Of a stretch of 63,284 bases of DNA, positions 40,926-51,092 are shown one piece after another. The DNA comes from a bacterium. GTDB taxonomy: Bacteria > Desulfobacterota > DSWW01. The stretch spans positions 1 to 63,284 of the forward strand of contig JANQFG010000218.1 of NCBI GenBank assembly GCA_028277985.1. The letters are read 5' to 3'. The number at the start of each line of letters is the position of its first letter. The stretch's first letter is position 1. Position numbers and translations under genes: made by a program. The notes beneath the pieces were generated by a model. The model had not been told where the DNA came from and made no database searches. It saw nothing but the letters and a program-made list of their open reading frames with translations.

Positions 40926-43685
40926 ATGCGCTCAGCCAACACCCCAAAATTGCTCATTCTTCTCGGGATCGTCTTCCTGCTCTTTCCCAGCCCGGTTTGG
41001 CCACAGGCAGAGGCATTCACGGTCGCACGCATCGAACTGCACGCCAAGTACGAGTCTCCACCCGCCGAAACCTTTCTCCCCCTGATTCCCCTCGAGGAAG
41101 GCGGCCGGACAACCCGGGACAAGGTCCGAACCATCGAGAAGACCCTCCAGAACAGCGGGCTCTTCAAGTCCGCATCGGTCAAGATCGAGGAGGGGCCCGA
41201 AGGAATCTCGGTCCTCTTCGATCTCTGGCAGATCGAACGGGTCAACAGGATCAGGATCAAGGGGAACTGGCTCGTCCTCTCCTCCTCCATCTACCGTGTT
41301 CTTAGCATGCAGCAGGGAGATCCTTTTCGCGAGGAAGCCCTGCCGGGCGAAGTAGCGCTGATCCAATCTCTATACGAGAGAAAGGGTTGGTACAACACCG
41401 AGGTCATCCCGAGCTTTGAACAGGATCCTTCGGACGGCTCGTTCCGGGTCGACTACCGGATCGAGCGGGGCCACCACATCCGGTTCGGCCCGATCGAGTT
41501 GGAGGGAGTCGAGAAGGGGGATCCGGAACAGATCCGGAAGATCCTCCGCATCTGGCCCTGGGTGACCACGAAACGATTGAACCGAAGGATCCGCAGGGTG
41601 GAGGACTATTATCACGAGCTCGGGCACCCCGTGGCACGGATTCGAGTCGAAAGGCCGGAGTTCGGCGACAACCTGAAGAGACCCCTTCTGCGAGTCAGCG
41701 TGGACGAAGGCAAGAGACTGATCATGGCCGTGCAGGGGAACGAAGCGTTGCCGACCCGAAAGATTCTCGACGCAACAACGTTTTTCGTGAACCAGGGATA
41801 CGGCCTCTTCGATACGGAGGACAGCACCGAGTCGATCGAGCAGCGCTACGAACGGGCCGGGTACCCGAACGCGCGGGTGACTTTCAAGAGGAAGGTGACG
41901 GACGAGGAGATCAAGGTCTTCTTCACGATCGATGAGGGGAAGAAATCCTTCATCCGCAGGATTGCCTTCGAGGGCAACACGGCCGTACCGGACAAGACCC
42001 TCTCAAAGCATGTTTTCACGCGGCCCAGGCAATTGCTCCTGGTGAGACGTGGAATCTTCGTCACGGAGAAGTGGGAGAAAGACCACGACGCTCTCGTCAA
42101 CCTCTACGTGGCAAAAGGATACCTGGACGTGGCTGTGGAGTATTCCCTTCGGTCCGTACGGGACAAGCAGGGAAGGACCGAGCTTCTCGTGCGTATCAAG
42201 GAAGGGCCTCAGTACACGATCGCCTCGTCCACGATCGACGGAGTCAGCGGGGAGTGGGAGGAGGAACTGGAGAGCGTGCTCCTTTTGAAGCCGGAAGAGC
42301 CCTTTCATGAGGGAAGGCTCGTACAAGAGGCCGCACGCATCGCGGAATTCTATGCACAACGAGGGCATCTGCTTGCCCGAGTGGATACAGACTACGAGAT
42401 CCGGAAAGACCAGCGGGTGAGGGTGAAACTCCAGGTCGTCGAGGGGCCTCGCTATCGACTCTCGGGCCTGATCGTATCCGGGAACAGAAAGACCCGTTCC
42501 CGGACCATCGAACATTCCCTGCGGCTCCCCGAGGGAGAGCCGATCAGTAGAAAGGAGCTCTCCGAGACCCGGAAACGCCTCTACCGGCTCGGTGTATTCG
42601 AAGGGCTCTCGCTGAGGGTCCCGGACCTGGGGCCGGCCCCCAGAACTCCTGACGATGATACAGAGGAGGAGGTCAGCCGGCCGGTCCTGATCGAGGTGAA
42701 GGAGCGGAGATCCCTCGGGATGGAGGTCGGAATCAGCTACGACACCGACTGGGGATTCGAGGGGCTTCTTTCCCTGAGGGAGGAGAACCTGCTGGGCCGG
42801 GCCAAGAAGGTCACCCTGGATGTGATCGGCGGTGACGAGAAGACGGAGGCAAAACTCGGTCTGGCCGACCCAACGGTTTTCGCACAACGGGCGACCGCGA
42901 CCGCGCAGGTGAAGTACGAGAGGAGAGAGCAGACCTCCTACACCGAACAGAGGATCAATTTCGAAGGGGGTCTCTTTCGGAAGTTGCGGAACACCTACTC
43001 GCCCGGTCTCTTTCTGCTCTTCGACTGGGCAAACGTTTACGATGTGGTGAGCGACGCACCGGACGCACCGGAACCATCCACCTCATTCAACCTCTTTGTG
43101 AGACCGCAGGTCGTACGGGACACGAGGCGCAACAAGCTCTACCCCACGCAGGGTTCCTACGGGGAGCTCAGATTCGGGCTCTCGAACGAGGCCTGGGCCA
43201 GCGATGACGATCTCTTCGTCAGTCAGTTCAAGTGGCAGGACTACCATACGTTCGAGCCAGGCGTTACGATCGCCTCCAGGATCTGGTTGGACCATGTCGA
43301 GCCTTACGGAAGGACCGACCGGGTGCCGACGACCTATCTGCTCTTCTGCGGTGGAAACAACACGGTCCGCGGCTTTGCGAGAGACGCGTTGGGGCCGACC
43401 GATGTGAACGGCGTGCCCAAGGGAGGCACCACCCGGATCGTCGGCAACATGGAGGTCCGTTTTCCCATCTACCGGTTGATACACGGCGTGGCTTTTGTGG
43501 ATGTGGGGAGCCTGACCGAGGGGTTCGGCGATATAGAGCTCGACACCTTTCGCTGGTCCACGGGGGCGGGCCTGCGGCTATACACTCCTGTGGGGCCCAT
43601 CCGACTGGAGTATGGCTATCAACTCCAGGACAACTCCCCCGAGGACCGCGGTCAGATCCATTTCTCCCTTGGATTCCCGTTCTAG
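40926..43685 (+). CDS. BamA/TamA-family outer-membrane assembly protein
   Basis: This 919-residue protein has a signal peptide (about 1-28). Several POTRA repeats then run over about residues 30-570 (for example VNRIRIKGNWLVLSSSIYRVLSMQQGDPF and IRRIAFEGNTAVPDKTLSKHVF). The beta-barrel of the bacterial surface antigen family spans about 590-919 (GMEVGISYDTDWGFEGLLS, NNTVRGFARDALGP, YGYQLQDNSPEDRGQIHFSLGFPF). The repeat number exceeds the three of TamA. The adjacent gene is tamB, so a TAM-type role is likely; BamA itself is an alternative. The C-terminal Phe is the usual barrel end. Confidence 0.86.
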   Translation: MRSANTPKLLILLGIVFLLFPSPVWPQAEAFTVARIELHAKYESPPAETFLPLIPLEEGGRTTRDKVRTIEKTLQNSGLFKSASVKIEEGPEGISVLFDLWQIERVNRIRIKGNWLVLSSSIYRVLSMQQGDPFREEALPGEVALIQSLYERKGWYNTEVIPSFEQDPSDGSFRVDYRIERGHHIRFGPIELEGVEKGDPEQIRKILRIWPWVTTKRLNRRIRRVEDYYHELGHPVARIRVERPEFGDNLKRPLLRVSVDEGKRLIMAVQGNEALPTRKILDATTFFVNQGYGLFDTEDSTESIEQRYERAGYPNARVTFKRKVTDEEIKVFFTIDEGKKSFIRRIAFEGNTAVPDKTLSKHVFTRPRQLLLVRRGIFVTEKWEKDHDALVNLYVAKGYLDVAVEYSLRSVRDKQGRTELLVRIKEGPQYTIASSTIDGVSGEWEEELESVLLLKPEEPFHEGRLVQEAARIAEFYAQRGHLLARVDTDYEIRKDQRVRVKLQVVEGPRYRLSGLIVSGNRKTRSRTIEHSLRLPEGEPISRKELSETRKRLYRLGVFEGLSLRVPDLGPAPRTPDDDTEEEVSRPVLIEVKERRSLGMEVGISYDTDWGFEGLLSLREENLLGRAKKVTLDVIGGDEKTEAKLGLADPTVFAQRATATAQVKYERREQTSYTEQRINFEGGLFRKLRNTYSPGLFLLFDWANVYDVVSDAPDAPEPSTSFNLFVRPQVVRDTRRNKLYPTQGSYGELRFGLSNEAWASDDDLFVSQFKWQDYHTFEPGVTIASRIWLDHVEPYGRTDRVPTTYLLFCGGNNTVRGFARDALGPTDVNGVPKGGTTRIVGNMEVRFPIYRLIHGVAFVDVGSLTEGFGDIELDTFRWSTGAGLRLYTPVGPIRLEYGYQLQDNSPEDRGQIHFSLGFPF

Positions 43686-43694
43686 GCAGGAGGG

Positions 43695-46600
43695 ATGATG
43701 AAACGGTTGCTTTTCGGTTTGCTGGGGGCGCTCATCGCTGCGATGCTCCTGGCAGCCCTGGTCCTGTTCTTTCCGCCGGCTTTCAAGCTCGGCCTCAGGA
43801 CTGCGAACCGTTTTCTTCCCGTAACCGTGGACATCGAAGGCTACAGACATGTCCCGGGCAGACTCGATCTTTCGAAGGTGCGGGTCGAAACGTCGACGGG
43901 CACGCTCTGCGAGCTGGCCGACCTCAGTATCGCGTATCGGCCCACCTTGCTGGCCCTCGGCAGGATCGATGTTTCTTCTCTCGACGTCCGGGATCCTCGT
44001 GTCACGATCTCGCTTGCCTCGGCAGATCAGTCCCATACCGAAGAACCGAATCGACCCGCCCAGGAAGGGACGGGCAGTCTGGAATCCTGGGGATGGTTGA
44101 TCCATCGGGTCCGCATAGAAAAGATCCAAGCCGCCGAGGGTTCGCTGCGCGTGGTGGGTCTGGAGGACGACCTGGCACTGGAGTGGAGCTCCCTGGACAT
44201 GGAGGGCAGCTTCTCCGGGCATCCGCTAGAAGCGAAACTGCTCCTGCGGGAAGGTTCCCTGGAAGCAGGGCGAGGCACAGAGCCTCCCCTTCAGATGAGC
44301 ACAGAGGGTCATGGTTCTCTCACCGACGGGCTCGTCCGGCTTGTTTCTTTCAATATGACTTCAAGGGACACCACGCTCTCCTTCAAGGGAGAGCATTCGG
44401 TTCCGGAGCAAAAGACTCACCTGGATGCGGAACTGGCTGAATTGCCCCTCGATCGATTCCTCGAGGTCTTCGGGGTCGGTGGAGTCGGTGTGGAGCGAGT
44501 GAGCGGTAGACTAGAGCTCGATGTCGAAGGTTTGGACCGCCCCGCTGTCGAGGCTGACCTGAGCGGGGTGATCTACGGCCAGAACGTCCGGGCCCGAATC
44601 AAGGGCAGAGTCACGGAGGATGATGTCCTGCTCGAATCGGTCGCCTTGACGAATCCAGAGGTTCGGGCAACCGGCAAGGCGCGTCTCGTGCCCTCGTCGG
44701 GCCGGATGACCGGAGAGTTCCAGGTGAAATCGGCATCTCTGGAAGAATCCTTCCGGCCTTATGAAATCGATGGTATGCGTGTGCTGGGCCTTCAGGCGGA
44801 CGGAACCCTAGGGGGAACATTCCAGGCCCCGGAGATTCAATTTCGGCTGCACACGGACGAGATCGCTTTCGTTGAGCCCTTGCTGGAGAACCTGCACGCC
44901 GACGGAGGGTATTCCCTCGACCGCGGCCTCTATGTTCAGGGGACGGCCGGCACCGTTCCTTTTCTGCGCGAGGCCGCAGACGGGGCGAAAATCTCTGCCA
45001 GCCTCCGGGATGGAGTCGCGGCATGCGAGATCGAGGCGGAGCCTTCCCTTCGGCTCGCGGGCGATATGACGGTCAAAGACCTGCGTACAGAGGTTTCCGT
45101 CCAAGCCCAGGGGCTCGACCTTTCATTTCTTGCCGAGCAGTGGGTTCGCTCTGCCTCGATTCTTTCCCTAAACGGCAAGGGCAGATTCCTAGGACATCTG
45201 GACAGGAAGGAGACCTGGACCGGCGAAGCGGCAATAGACGAGTTGCTCTTCAAGTTCCCCGGCCTCGTCATCGAGTCTTCCCGCCCGGTCAATGTGCGAA
45301 TCGCGGAAGGACGCCTTCTGGGAGAAGCGTCGTTCAAGGCTAACGGCAGGCCTCTTTCCGTGCAAGGGAGCTACCCTCTCACCAGTGAAGGCAATCTAGC
45401 ACTCCAGGGAAATGCCGATCTGGCGCTCGAGGATTTTCTCGAGCCCGCTCGATCTTTCCTGCCTTCCCTCCGAGCGTGGAGAGGCGAACTCCGGGTAAAG
45501 GGATCCCTGGAGGGCCCTGCGAGCTCGCCCCGCCTCCGTGCACACGCAGAGCTGTCGGATGGCTCCTTCCGACTGACATTCCTCGAGGAACAGGACCGCG
45601 AACCATCCTCGGAGACCGAGGAAGAAGACACGGAGGGTGTGGGTGAGGAGGTCGAGCCCGGGGAGATTCGGTCCGGTGATATCCGGATGCGCCTCGAACT
45701 GGACGGAGCGATTGCCGAACCGGCCGGATCCCTGGAGCTTCGATTGCGGGAGAACCGTGTCTACGGAATCCCGCTCGACGAGGTCCGCCTGGAGGCCTCG
45801 AGCCGGGACGGCCGCAAGTGGACTCCCAGCGCAGTCATCCGAAGCTCCAAGGCCTCTGTGTCACTCGATGGGCAGTGGGAGGTCCCGACGGGGGCGATCG
45901 CAGGCGAAATTCGATCTACCGAGCTGGATCTGGCCGACCTGGTCAGCAGGGAGAATATGCCTGTACAGGGAATCAGCCGAATAGAGGGAAGCCTCGCGGG
46001 CACGACAAGCGCCCCTAGGGTCGAGCTTCGGGCTCACACCCGGGAACTCACGATTCAAGACATTCCGGTGGGCACTCTCGACACAGACCTCATTTTCGAT
46101 CCTGCACGACTTCATTTGAAAGGCAAGACGGATACGGGCTGGTTCGAGGCTGCGATCGGCATGAAAGAGGAGCAGACCTTCTCGTTTCAGGGATCACTCG
46201 AAGGATTTCCGGTGGGGCCCCTGCTGGAGGCTGCGAACCTGCGGGGGTGGACCGGTCGGGCAAGCCTGTCCGGCAACCTCGAAGGCCCCATGACGGACAT
46301 TCAACGGTGGGAAGGCGAGATAGAGCTTGGACAACTGGATTTGCGTGAAGGCGAGGATTCGTTGCAACTGGTGGAACCCGCGTCCTTTCGGTTTGCAGGT
46401 GGGAACGTGACGATACCCCTGACCACCCTGCGTGCGGGCAACTCTCACCTTCGGCTGAAAGGCAGCCTCGGCAGACAGAACAACTTGACCGTCAAGGGAA
46501 CCTTGCCCCTCAGGCCGTTCAAGGCATTGATTCCCCTTGTCAGGTTCGACACCGGGGAGGCGGAAACCGATCTTACCCTGAGGGGATCGACGTCGTCTCC

Positions 46601-47762
46601 GCTTCTGGACGGGCGCGTTCATCTGACGGCGGGCCAGGTAAAGGTGCCTGGACTGGCCTACCCTGCCGACTCGGTCGATGCGGTTCTTCGTGCCGAGTCG
46701 AATCGGTTCACCCTGCAATCATTGCACGCCAACGTGGCCGAGGGGGAGCTTAGGGGGTCCGGGGCCATGACCCTGAAGCCTCTCGCCTTTGAGGATGTGC
46801 GAGCCTCGCTTCGAGCCGTGCCGATACGGCTGTCTGATTCTCTCGTGGGGAACCTCCACGGAGATCTTGCCTTCGAGGGTGACCGGGAAGACTCCCTGCT
46901 GAGCGGAACCCTGAAAATCATCGAAGCAAGGTACGAGGAGGACTTCAGCCTGGTCGGCATGGTGCTCCTTCCGAGCCGTCCGCGAAAGACCAGGATAAAG
47001 AAGGCGGATCCCTTCCTGAAGAACATGGCGATGGATCTGCGTGTCGAGAGCGGTCCCAACCTCTTTGTTCGAAACAATCTGGGCCGACTGATCCTCTCCA
47101 CGAACATGGAGATCAGGGGGACAGCGGCGAGGCCCGTTCCCCTGGGTATCGTCAGGGCCGAGGAAGGAAGAATCTTCTACAGCAACAAGAGGTTTGATAT
47201 CACCCAGGGCAGCCTTGCCTTTTCAGACCCCTCCGGCGGCAAGCCGAGGCTCCAGCTCGAATCCAAGGTGAAGATCCAGGGCCAGAGCAGGGAGTACTTG
47301 ATCTATCTCACCCTGATGGGCCCCCTGGATCGGATCGAGCTCGAGCTGCGCTCGGTGCCCAACCTGGAACGCGAGGACATCATCTTCGTTCTGCTGACCG
47401 GCAAGACCCGGGACGAGTACTATGCCGCGTCAGAAGAATCCACCGACATGGAGGAGACGGCGCAGAGGCTTGCCGTATCCGGCATCGGCGCCCTGTTCGG
47501 CGGCCAGATCCGGGCCCTGACGGGCCTGGACACTTTCGTGATGGAACGAACGGAAGGCGAGGATTTCGGCGTGAAGACAACGGTGGGGAAACAGTTCAAC
47601 GAGCGCGTCGACGTCAGAGGCGTCTTCGCCCTGGGAAGCGGTCAGCAGGTCAGCGAAGCCCAAGTGGGCTACCTTCTCACCGACATGTTCTACGTGGTGG
47701 GTACCCAGCGGACCGACGGCAGCTTTGGGCTGGATTTCCGGTTGCGGGTCGGCAGCCGGTAG
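43695..47762 (+). CDS. tamB: TamB-type translocation and assembly protein
   Basis: This 1355-residue protein has an N-terminal membrane anchor (about 5-25), then long repetitive beta-rich sequence of AsmA/TamB type. The C-terminal DUF490/TamB domain (about 1000-1355) includes SNKRFDITQGSLAFSDPSGGKPRLQLESKV and LERQDIIFVLLTG-like segments. TamB spans the periplasm and works with the outer-membrane barrel in protein insertion or lipid movement. It starts 9 bases after the barrel gene, so the two form an operon. Confidence 0.88.
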   Translation: MMKRLLFGLLGALIAAMLLAALVLFFPPAFKLGLRTANRFLPVTVDIEGYRHVPGRLDLSKVRVETSTGTLCELADLSIAYRPTLLALGRIDVSSLDVRDPRVTISLASADQSHTEEPNRPAQEGTGSLESWGWLIHRVRIEKIQAAEGSLRVVGLEDDLALEWSSLDMEGSFSGHPLEAKLLLREGSLEAGRGTEPPLQMSTEGHGSLTDGLVRLVSFNMTSRDTTLSFKGEHSVPEQKTHLDAELAELPLDRFLEVFGVGGVGVERVSGRLELDVEGLDRPAVEADLSGVIYGQNVRARIKGRVTEDDVLLESVALTNPEVRATGKARLVPSSGRMTGEFQVKSASLEESFRPYEIDGMRVLGLQADGTLGGTFQAPEIQFRLHTDEIAFVEPLLENLHADGGYSLDRGLYVQGTAGTVPFLREAADGAKISASLRDGVAACEIEAEPSLRLAGDMTVKDLRTEVSVQAQGLDLSFLAEQWVRSASILSLNGKGRFLGHLDRKETWTGEAAIDELLFKFPGLVIESSRPVNVRIAEGRLLGEASFKANGRPLSVQGSYPLTSEGNLALQGNADLALEDFLEPARSFLPSLRAWRGELRVKGSLEGPASSPRLRAHAELSDGSFRLTFLEEQDREPSSETEEEDTEGVGEEVEPGEIRSGDIRMRLELDGAIAEPAGSLELRLRENRVYGIPLDEVRLEASSRDGRKWTPSAVIRSSKASVSLDGQWEVPTGAIAGEIRSTELDLADLVSRENMPVQGISRIEGSLAGTTSAPRVELRAHTRELTIQDIPVGTLDTDLIFDPARLHLKGKTDTGWFEAAIGMKEEQTFSFQGSLEGFPVGPLLEAANLRGWTGRASLSGNLEGPMTDIQRWEGEIELGQLDLREGEDSLQLVEPASFRFAGGNVTIPLTTLRAGNSHLRLKGSLGRQNNLTVKGTLPLRPFKALIPLVRFDTGEAETDLTLRGSTSSPLLDGRVHLTAGQVKVPGLAYPADSVDAVLRAESNRFTLQSLHANVAEGELRGSGAMTLKPLAFEDVRASLRAVPIRLSDSLVGNLHGDLAFEGDREDSLLSGTLKIIEARYEEDFSLVGMVLLPSRPRKTRIKKADPFLKNMAMDLRVESGPNLFVRNNLGRLILSTNMEIRGTAARPVPLGIVRAEEGRIFYSNKRFDITQGSLAFSDPSGGKPRLQLESKVKIQGQSREYLIYLTLMGPLDRIELELRSVPNLEREDIIFVLLTGKTRDEYYAASEESTDMEETAQRLAVSGIGALFGGQIRALTGLDTFVMERTEGEDFGVKTTVGKQFNERVDVRGVFALGSGQQVSEAQVGYLLTDMFYVVGTQRTDGSFGLDFRLRVGSR

Positions 47763-47893
47763 ACGGTACGAACCGGGATGCGCAACCTCTCCACAGGGCT
47801 TCCCGATGAAGACTGTCGTGACCTTTCGCGTCCGGATTGAATCGAACACTGCAACGGAGTATTCGAGAAAGCGTATGCGAAAGGAACCGAGAG

Positions 47894-48643
47894 ATGTACC
47901 CGGTGGTTCTTCTCAGACACGGCGAAAGCACATGGAACCGGTCCAACCGGTTCACCGGATGGACCGACGTGGATCTTACCGAACACGGAGTCAGCCAGGC
48001 TCGCCAGGCCGGACAAATCCTCCAGACCGAGGGGTATACCTTCGACACGGCCTATACGTCCGTGCTGAAACGGGCGATCAGGACCCTGTGGCTCGCGTTG
48101 GATGAAATGGATCGGATGTGGATCCCTGTACACAGGTCATGGCGGTTGAACGAACGCCATTACGGAGCGCTTCAAGGCCTCAACAAGGCGGAGACGGCAG
48201 CCGAATACGGCGAAGCCAAAGTGAAGATCTGGCGCCGCAGCTATGACACGCCGCCCCCCGCGCTGGACAGGACGGACGAAAGGTACTCCGGGCACGACCC
48301 GCGCTACCATGGGCTGGCCGACTCGGAGCTGCCAGTCGCCGAATGCCTCAAGGATACGGTCGCTCGATTTCTTCCCTATTGGCACGAGACGATCGCGCCG
48401 GAGATCCGAAGGGGCAGAAAGGTTTTCATCGTTGCCCATGGAAACAGCCTTCGGGCCCTGGTCAAATATCTGGATCAGGTTTCAGACGAGGAGATCCTGG
48501 AGTTGAACATCCCCACCGGTGTCCCACTGGTCTATGAGCTGGACGAGGACCTCAAGCCGATCCGGCACCGCTACCTGGGCGATCAGGAGGAAATCGAAAG
48601 GGCCGTGCAGGCGGTGGCGGGCCAGGGAAAGAGAGGATCCTAG
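47894..48643 (+). CDS. gpmA: 2,3-bisphosphoglycerate-dependent phosphoglycerate mutase
   Basis: This 249-residue enzyme has VVLLRHGESTWNRSNRFTGWTDVDLTEHG (catalytic His 9), LNERHYGALQGLNKAETA (Glu) and VFIVAHGNSLRALVKYLD (second His). The size matches GpmA. It interconverts 3- and 2-phosphoglycerate in glycolysis and gluconeogenesis in the cytoplasm. The ATG at 47894 with GGAACCGAGAG was taken; an ORF extension of 19 codons is unlikely to be translated. Confidence 0.93.
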   Translation: MYPVVLLRHGESTWNRSNRFTGWTDVDLTEHGVSQARQAGQILQTEGYTFDTAYTSVLKRAIRTLWLALDEMDRMWIPVHRSWRLNERHYGALQGLNKAETAAEYGEAKVKIWRRSYDTPPPALDRTDERYSGHDPRYHGLADSELPVAECLKDTVARFLPYWHETIAPEIRRGRKVFIVAHGNSLRALVKYLDQVSDEEILELNIPTGVPLVYELDEDLKPIRHRYLGDQEEIERAVQAVAGQGKRGS

Positions 48644-48725
48644 AAGGCCGTCCCGGCACACCCAACGACGGTTTCCCGTCGGCTGCCCACAGAGACATGA
48701 AGACCGAAGAGAGGAGGCTCGATCC

Positions 48726-50219
48726 GTGTTCAAATTCAGCGTTGTCCCCTTTGACCCGAAACGTCCCATGAAGACCGTTGTGGTTTTCGCCCACGAGAAG
48801 GCCCGCCTCCTGCCCGAGGCGCAAGCCGTTGACCGGCTCCACAAGGGAGCCCTCGCCAAGGCGTCGAAGAACAGCCGGTTTCAAGGGGCCGCAGGTGAAA
48901 TATTCACCGTCACCGGGCTCTCAGGGGGGGATGGCCGCGCCCTGATCTGCGGCCTCGGGAAGTGGAAGGAGATGAAGGAGAACGACTGGCGTATGCGAGG
49001 CCTGGACATAGGAAAGAAGATCGATGAGCTCGGGCTCGCCGAGGCAACGATCTGCCTGGGTTCGCAGACCGGTGAAGTGCCCCCAGGGGATGCGGCGCAG
49101 GCGCTTCTCGAGGGGTTACACCTGGCCCTGTACCGTTTCGATCGTTTCAAGACCGACCAGAAGCCCCATCAGGAGGCGAAGTTTCGCAGGGTCGTGCTGG
49201 CGGTGGACAGTGCCTCGGTTTCCCCGGTGAAAAGGGCATTGTCCGGCTTTCACGGGTTGATGGCGGGCTCGGACCTGACCCGCGAGCTCGTCAACCTGCC
49301 GCCGAACATCGCGCTGCCTCAGTATATGGTGGGCGAGGCGGCCAAACTGGCCGGCCTGGGCATCCGGGTGGACGTGCTGGACGAGAAACGGTTGAAGAAG
49401 CTCGGGATGAATCTCATCCTCGCAGTGGGCGCAGGCGCGACAAAGACGCAGCAGCCCCGGCTGATCGTGATGAAGTATCAGGGCGCAGGAAAGAACAAGC
49501 CCTTCCGGGCCATCGTGGGAAAGGGTGTCATGTTCGACACCGGAGGATACAACCTGAAACCCACCGGCTCGATGGAGACGATGAAGTGCGACATGGCGGG
49601 TGCCGGTGCCGTCATGGGTCTGATGAAGGCGCTTGCGCTCCGAAAGAGTCGGGTGAACGTGATCGGTGTGTGCGGTTGTGCGGTGAACATGGTCTCGGAC
49701 AAGGCCTACCTGCCCAGCGCCATACTGAAGAGCTACAAGGGATTGACCGTAGAGATCGGCAACACGGACGCTGAAGGTCGGTTGGTGCTGGCGGATGCGA
49801 TCGCCTATGTGATCCAAAAGGAGAAGCCAAAGGAGCTGATCGACCTGGCGACGCTCACTGGAGCGTGCATGGTCGCTCTGGGCGGGCAGTACGCGGGTCT
49901 GTTCAGCACGGACGACGGCTTGGCAGAGGCGCTTTTGGCCTCCGGCAAACGAACCGGGGAGCGGTTGTGGCGGATGCCGGTGGATGATGCCTACGCGGCC
50001 AAGCCTCTCCTTGCGGACGTGAACAACGATGGCAAGCGTTTCGGCGGTGCATCCACCGGAGCGGTCTTCCTGAAGAAGTTCGCCGGAAAGACACCCTGGG
50101 CGCATCTGGACATCGCCGGCGTGGCCCTGAGCGAGAAGATCCCGGAACCCTTTCTTCCGGTCAAGGGCGCAACGGGCTTCGGCGTCCGTCTGTTGGTAGA
50201 CTACCTGGAGAACCGATAG
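48726..50219 (+). CDS. M17 leucyl aminopeptidase
   Basis: This 497-residue protein has the macro-like N-terminal domain (about 1-160) and the M17 catalytic domain. The catalytic domain has VGKGVMFDTGGYNLKPTGSMETMKCDMAGAGAV and the signature NTDAEGRL (metal ligands Asp and Glu), then ATLTGA and SGKRTGERLWRMP. It removes N-terminal amino acids using two divalent metals. A GTG at 48726 after GGAGGCTCG is the likely start; translation from 48519 would overlap gpmA. Confidence 0.92.
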   Translation: MFKFSVVPFDPKRPMKTVVVFAHEKARLLPEAQAVDRLHKGALAKASKNSRFQGAAGEIFTVTGLSGGDGRALICGLGKWKEMKENDWRMRGLDIGKKIDELGLAEATICLGSQTGEVPPGDAAQALLEGLHLALYRFDRFKTDQKPHQEAKFRRVVLAVDSASVSPVKRALSGFHGLMAGSDLTRELVNLPPNIALPQYMVGEAAKLAGLGIRVDVLDEKRLKKLGMNLILAVGAGATKTQQPRLIVMKYQGAGKNKPFRAIVGKGVMFDTGGYNLKPTGSMETMKCDMAGAGAVMGLMKALALRKSRVNVIGVCGCAVNMVSDKAYLPSAILKSYKGLTVEIGNTDAEGRLVLADAIAYVIQKEKPKELIDLATLTGACMVALGGQYAGLFSTDDGLAEALLASGKRTGERLWRMPVDDAYAAKPLLADVNNDGKRFGGASTGAVFLKKFAGKTPWAHLDIAGVALSEKIPEPFLPVKGATGFGVRLLVDYLENR

Positions 50220-50261
50220 GTATCAGGGAGGCTCATCGGAACGGATTGGGAGGAGGAGAGG

Positions 50262-50289
50262 GCCACCCGCCACTGGCCACCTGCCACTC
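50262..50289 (+). repeat. Four-unit heptamer repeat
   Basis: Four consecutive 7-base units, GCCACCC, GCCACTG, GCCACCT and GCCACTC, differ only at the last two positions. They lie just after the aminopeptidase stop, in a gap. Confidence 0.7.
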
Positions 50290-50477
50290 CCTCGGACACA
50301 GGCACGGGTCGTGGAAACAAGGGCAATGAATAGCGAACGGGAGGAGTTGAGGGGTGAGGGGACATCCCGGGCAGTGGACGGGCGTTTTCTTAATCCGGCT
50401 TGTGGGATCCCTGTGCCGGCGATTACCCGCTTTTTCTCTTTCGATAAGAGATCGCTCCGGGAGGGGCTCTCCGAGCC

Positions 50478-50498
50478 TGAGCCGCCATGCCCGGCTCA
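50478..50498 (+). repeat. Inverted repeat, possible stem-loop
   Basis: TGAGCCG (50478-50484) and CGGCTCA (50492-50498) are perfect complements around CCATGCC. AAAAGGG follows rather than a T-run, so a standard rho-independent terminator is not supported. Confidence 0.45.
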
Positions 50499-50734
50499 AA
50501 AGGGTTTCTGGTCTGTGACCGCTTTCCTTTTTATTTCTCCCGGTATGTCCCCTCAATTAAAATGGTACACCCGTCAGAGCGGGCAATGCAAGAAAAAAAC
50601 GGCCCGAAAGACCGAGCGCGGAAGAAAAGATTTCTCTTTTACTTTGTGATGAGCTTTGCTACCGTGAGAAATGATCGTTACGCGGCTCGGAAACACGGAA
50701 CCCATGAAAACAATACGAAGGGAGGTTTCGAGTC

Positions 50735-51079
50735 ATGGCCAAGAAAGCACTGCCGGAAACATTCAAGAGCATCGTGAAGAAGTATCCGGATGTGTGGGAA
50801 GCCCACGAACAGCTTACAAAGGCATGCAGCGAGGCAGGCCCCCTGGACCGCAAGATGCGCGAGTTGATCAAGGTGGGGATCTCGGTAGGTGCAGGGCTGG
50901 AAACCGCAACGCAGCGGCATGCGATCATGGCCAAAGAGCATGGGGCCACCATCGACGAGATCAACCAGACCGTGTTGATGGCCATGACGACCTGCGGTCA
51001 CCCGAAAACCGCCGCAGGCTGGCAGTGGGTCCGCTCCGCGCTGCAGGGAAAGAAGACCACCCGGAAGAAGAAGAAATAG
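50735..51079 (+). CDS. Carboxymuconolactone decarboxylase-family protein
   Basis: This 114-residue protein with the CMD fold has DVWEAHEQLTKACSEAGPLDRKMRELIKVGISVGAGLETATQRHAIMAKEHGATIDEINQTVLMAMTTCG. AhpD-type proteins carry the redox C-x-x-C; here the region reads GLETATQRHA, so a peroxidase-reducing role is not supported. A basic C-terminus (GKKTTRKKKK) follows. The function is unknown. Confidence 0.84.
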   Translation: MAKKALPETFKSIVKKYPDVWEAHEQLTKACSEAGPLDRKMRELIKVGISVGAGLETATQRHAIMAKEHGATIDEINQTVLMAMTTCGHPKTAAGWQWVRSALQGKKTTRKKKK

Positions 51080-51092
51080 GCGCGGGGAAGGC

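Larger units (their letters stand above)
50220..50734. other. 515-base intergenic stretch without a gene
   Basis: No convincing coding sequence was found on either strand. It contains a four-unit heptamer repeat near its left end (50262-50289), a 7-bp-arm stem-loop (50478-50498), and A/T-richer sequence towards the CMD gene. GGGAGG at about 50721 precedes the CMD start codon. The short frames here lack ribosome binding sites or family similarity. Confidence 0.5.

Noticed and set aside
50487..50777. A 96-residue frame before the CMD gene
   Set aside because: It has no ribosome binding site and no family similarity, and it overlaps the true CMD start in another frame.
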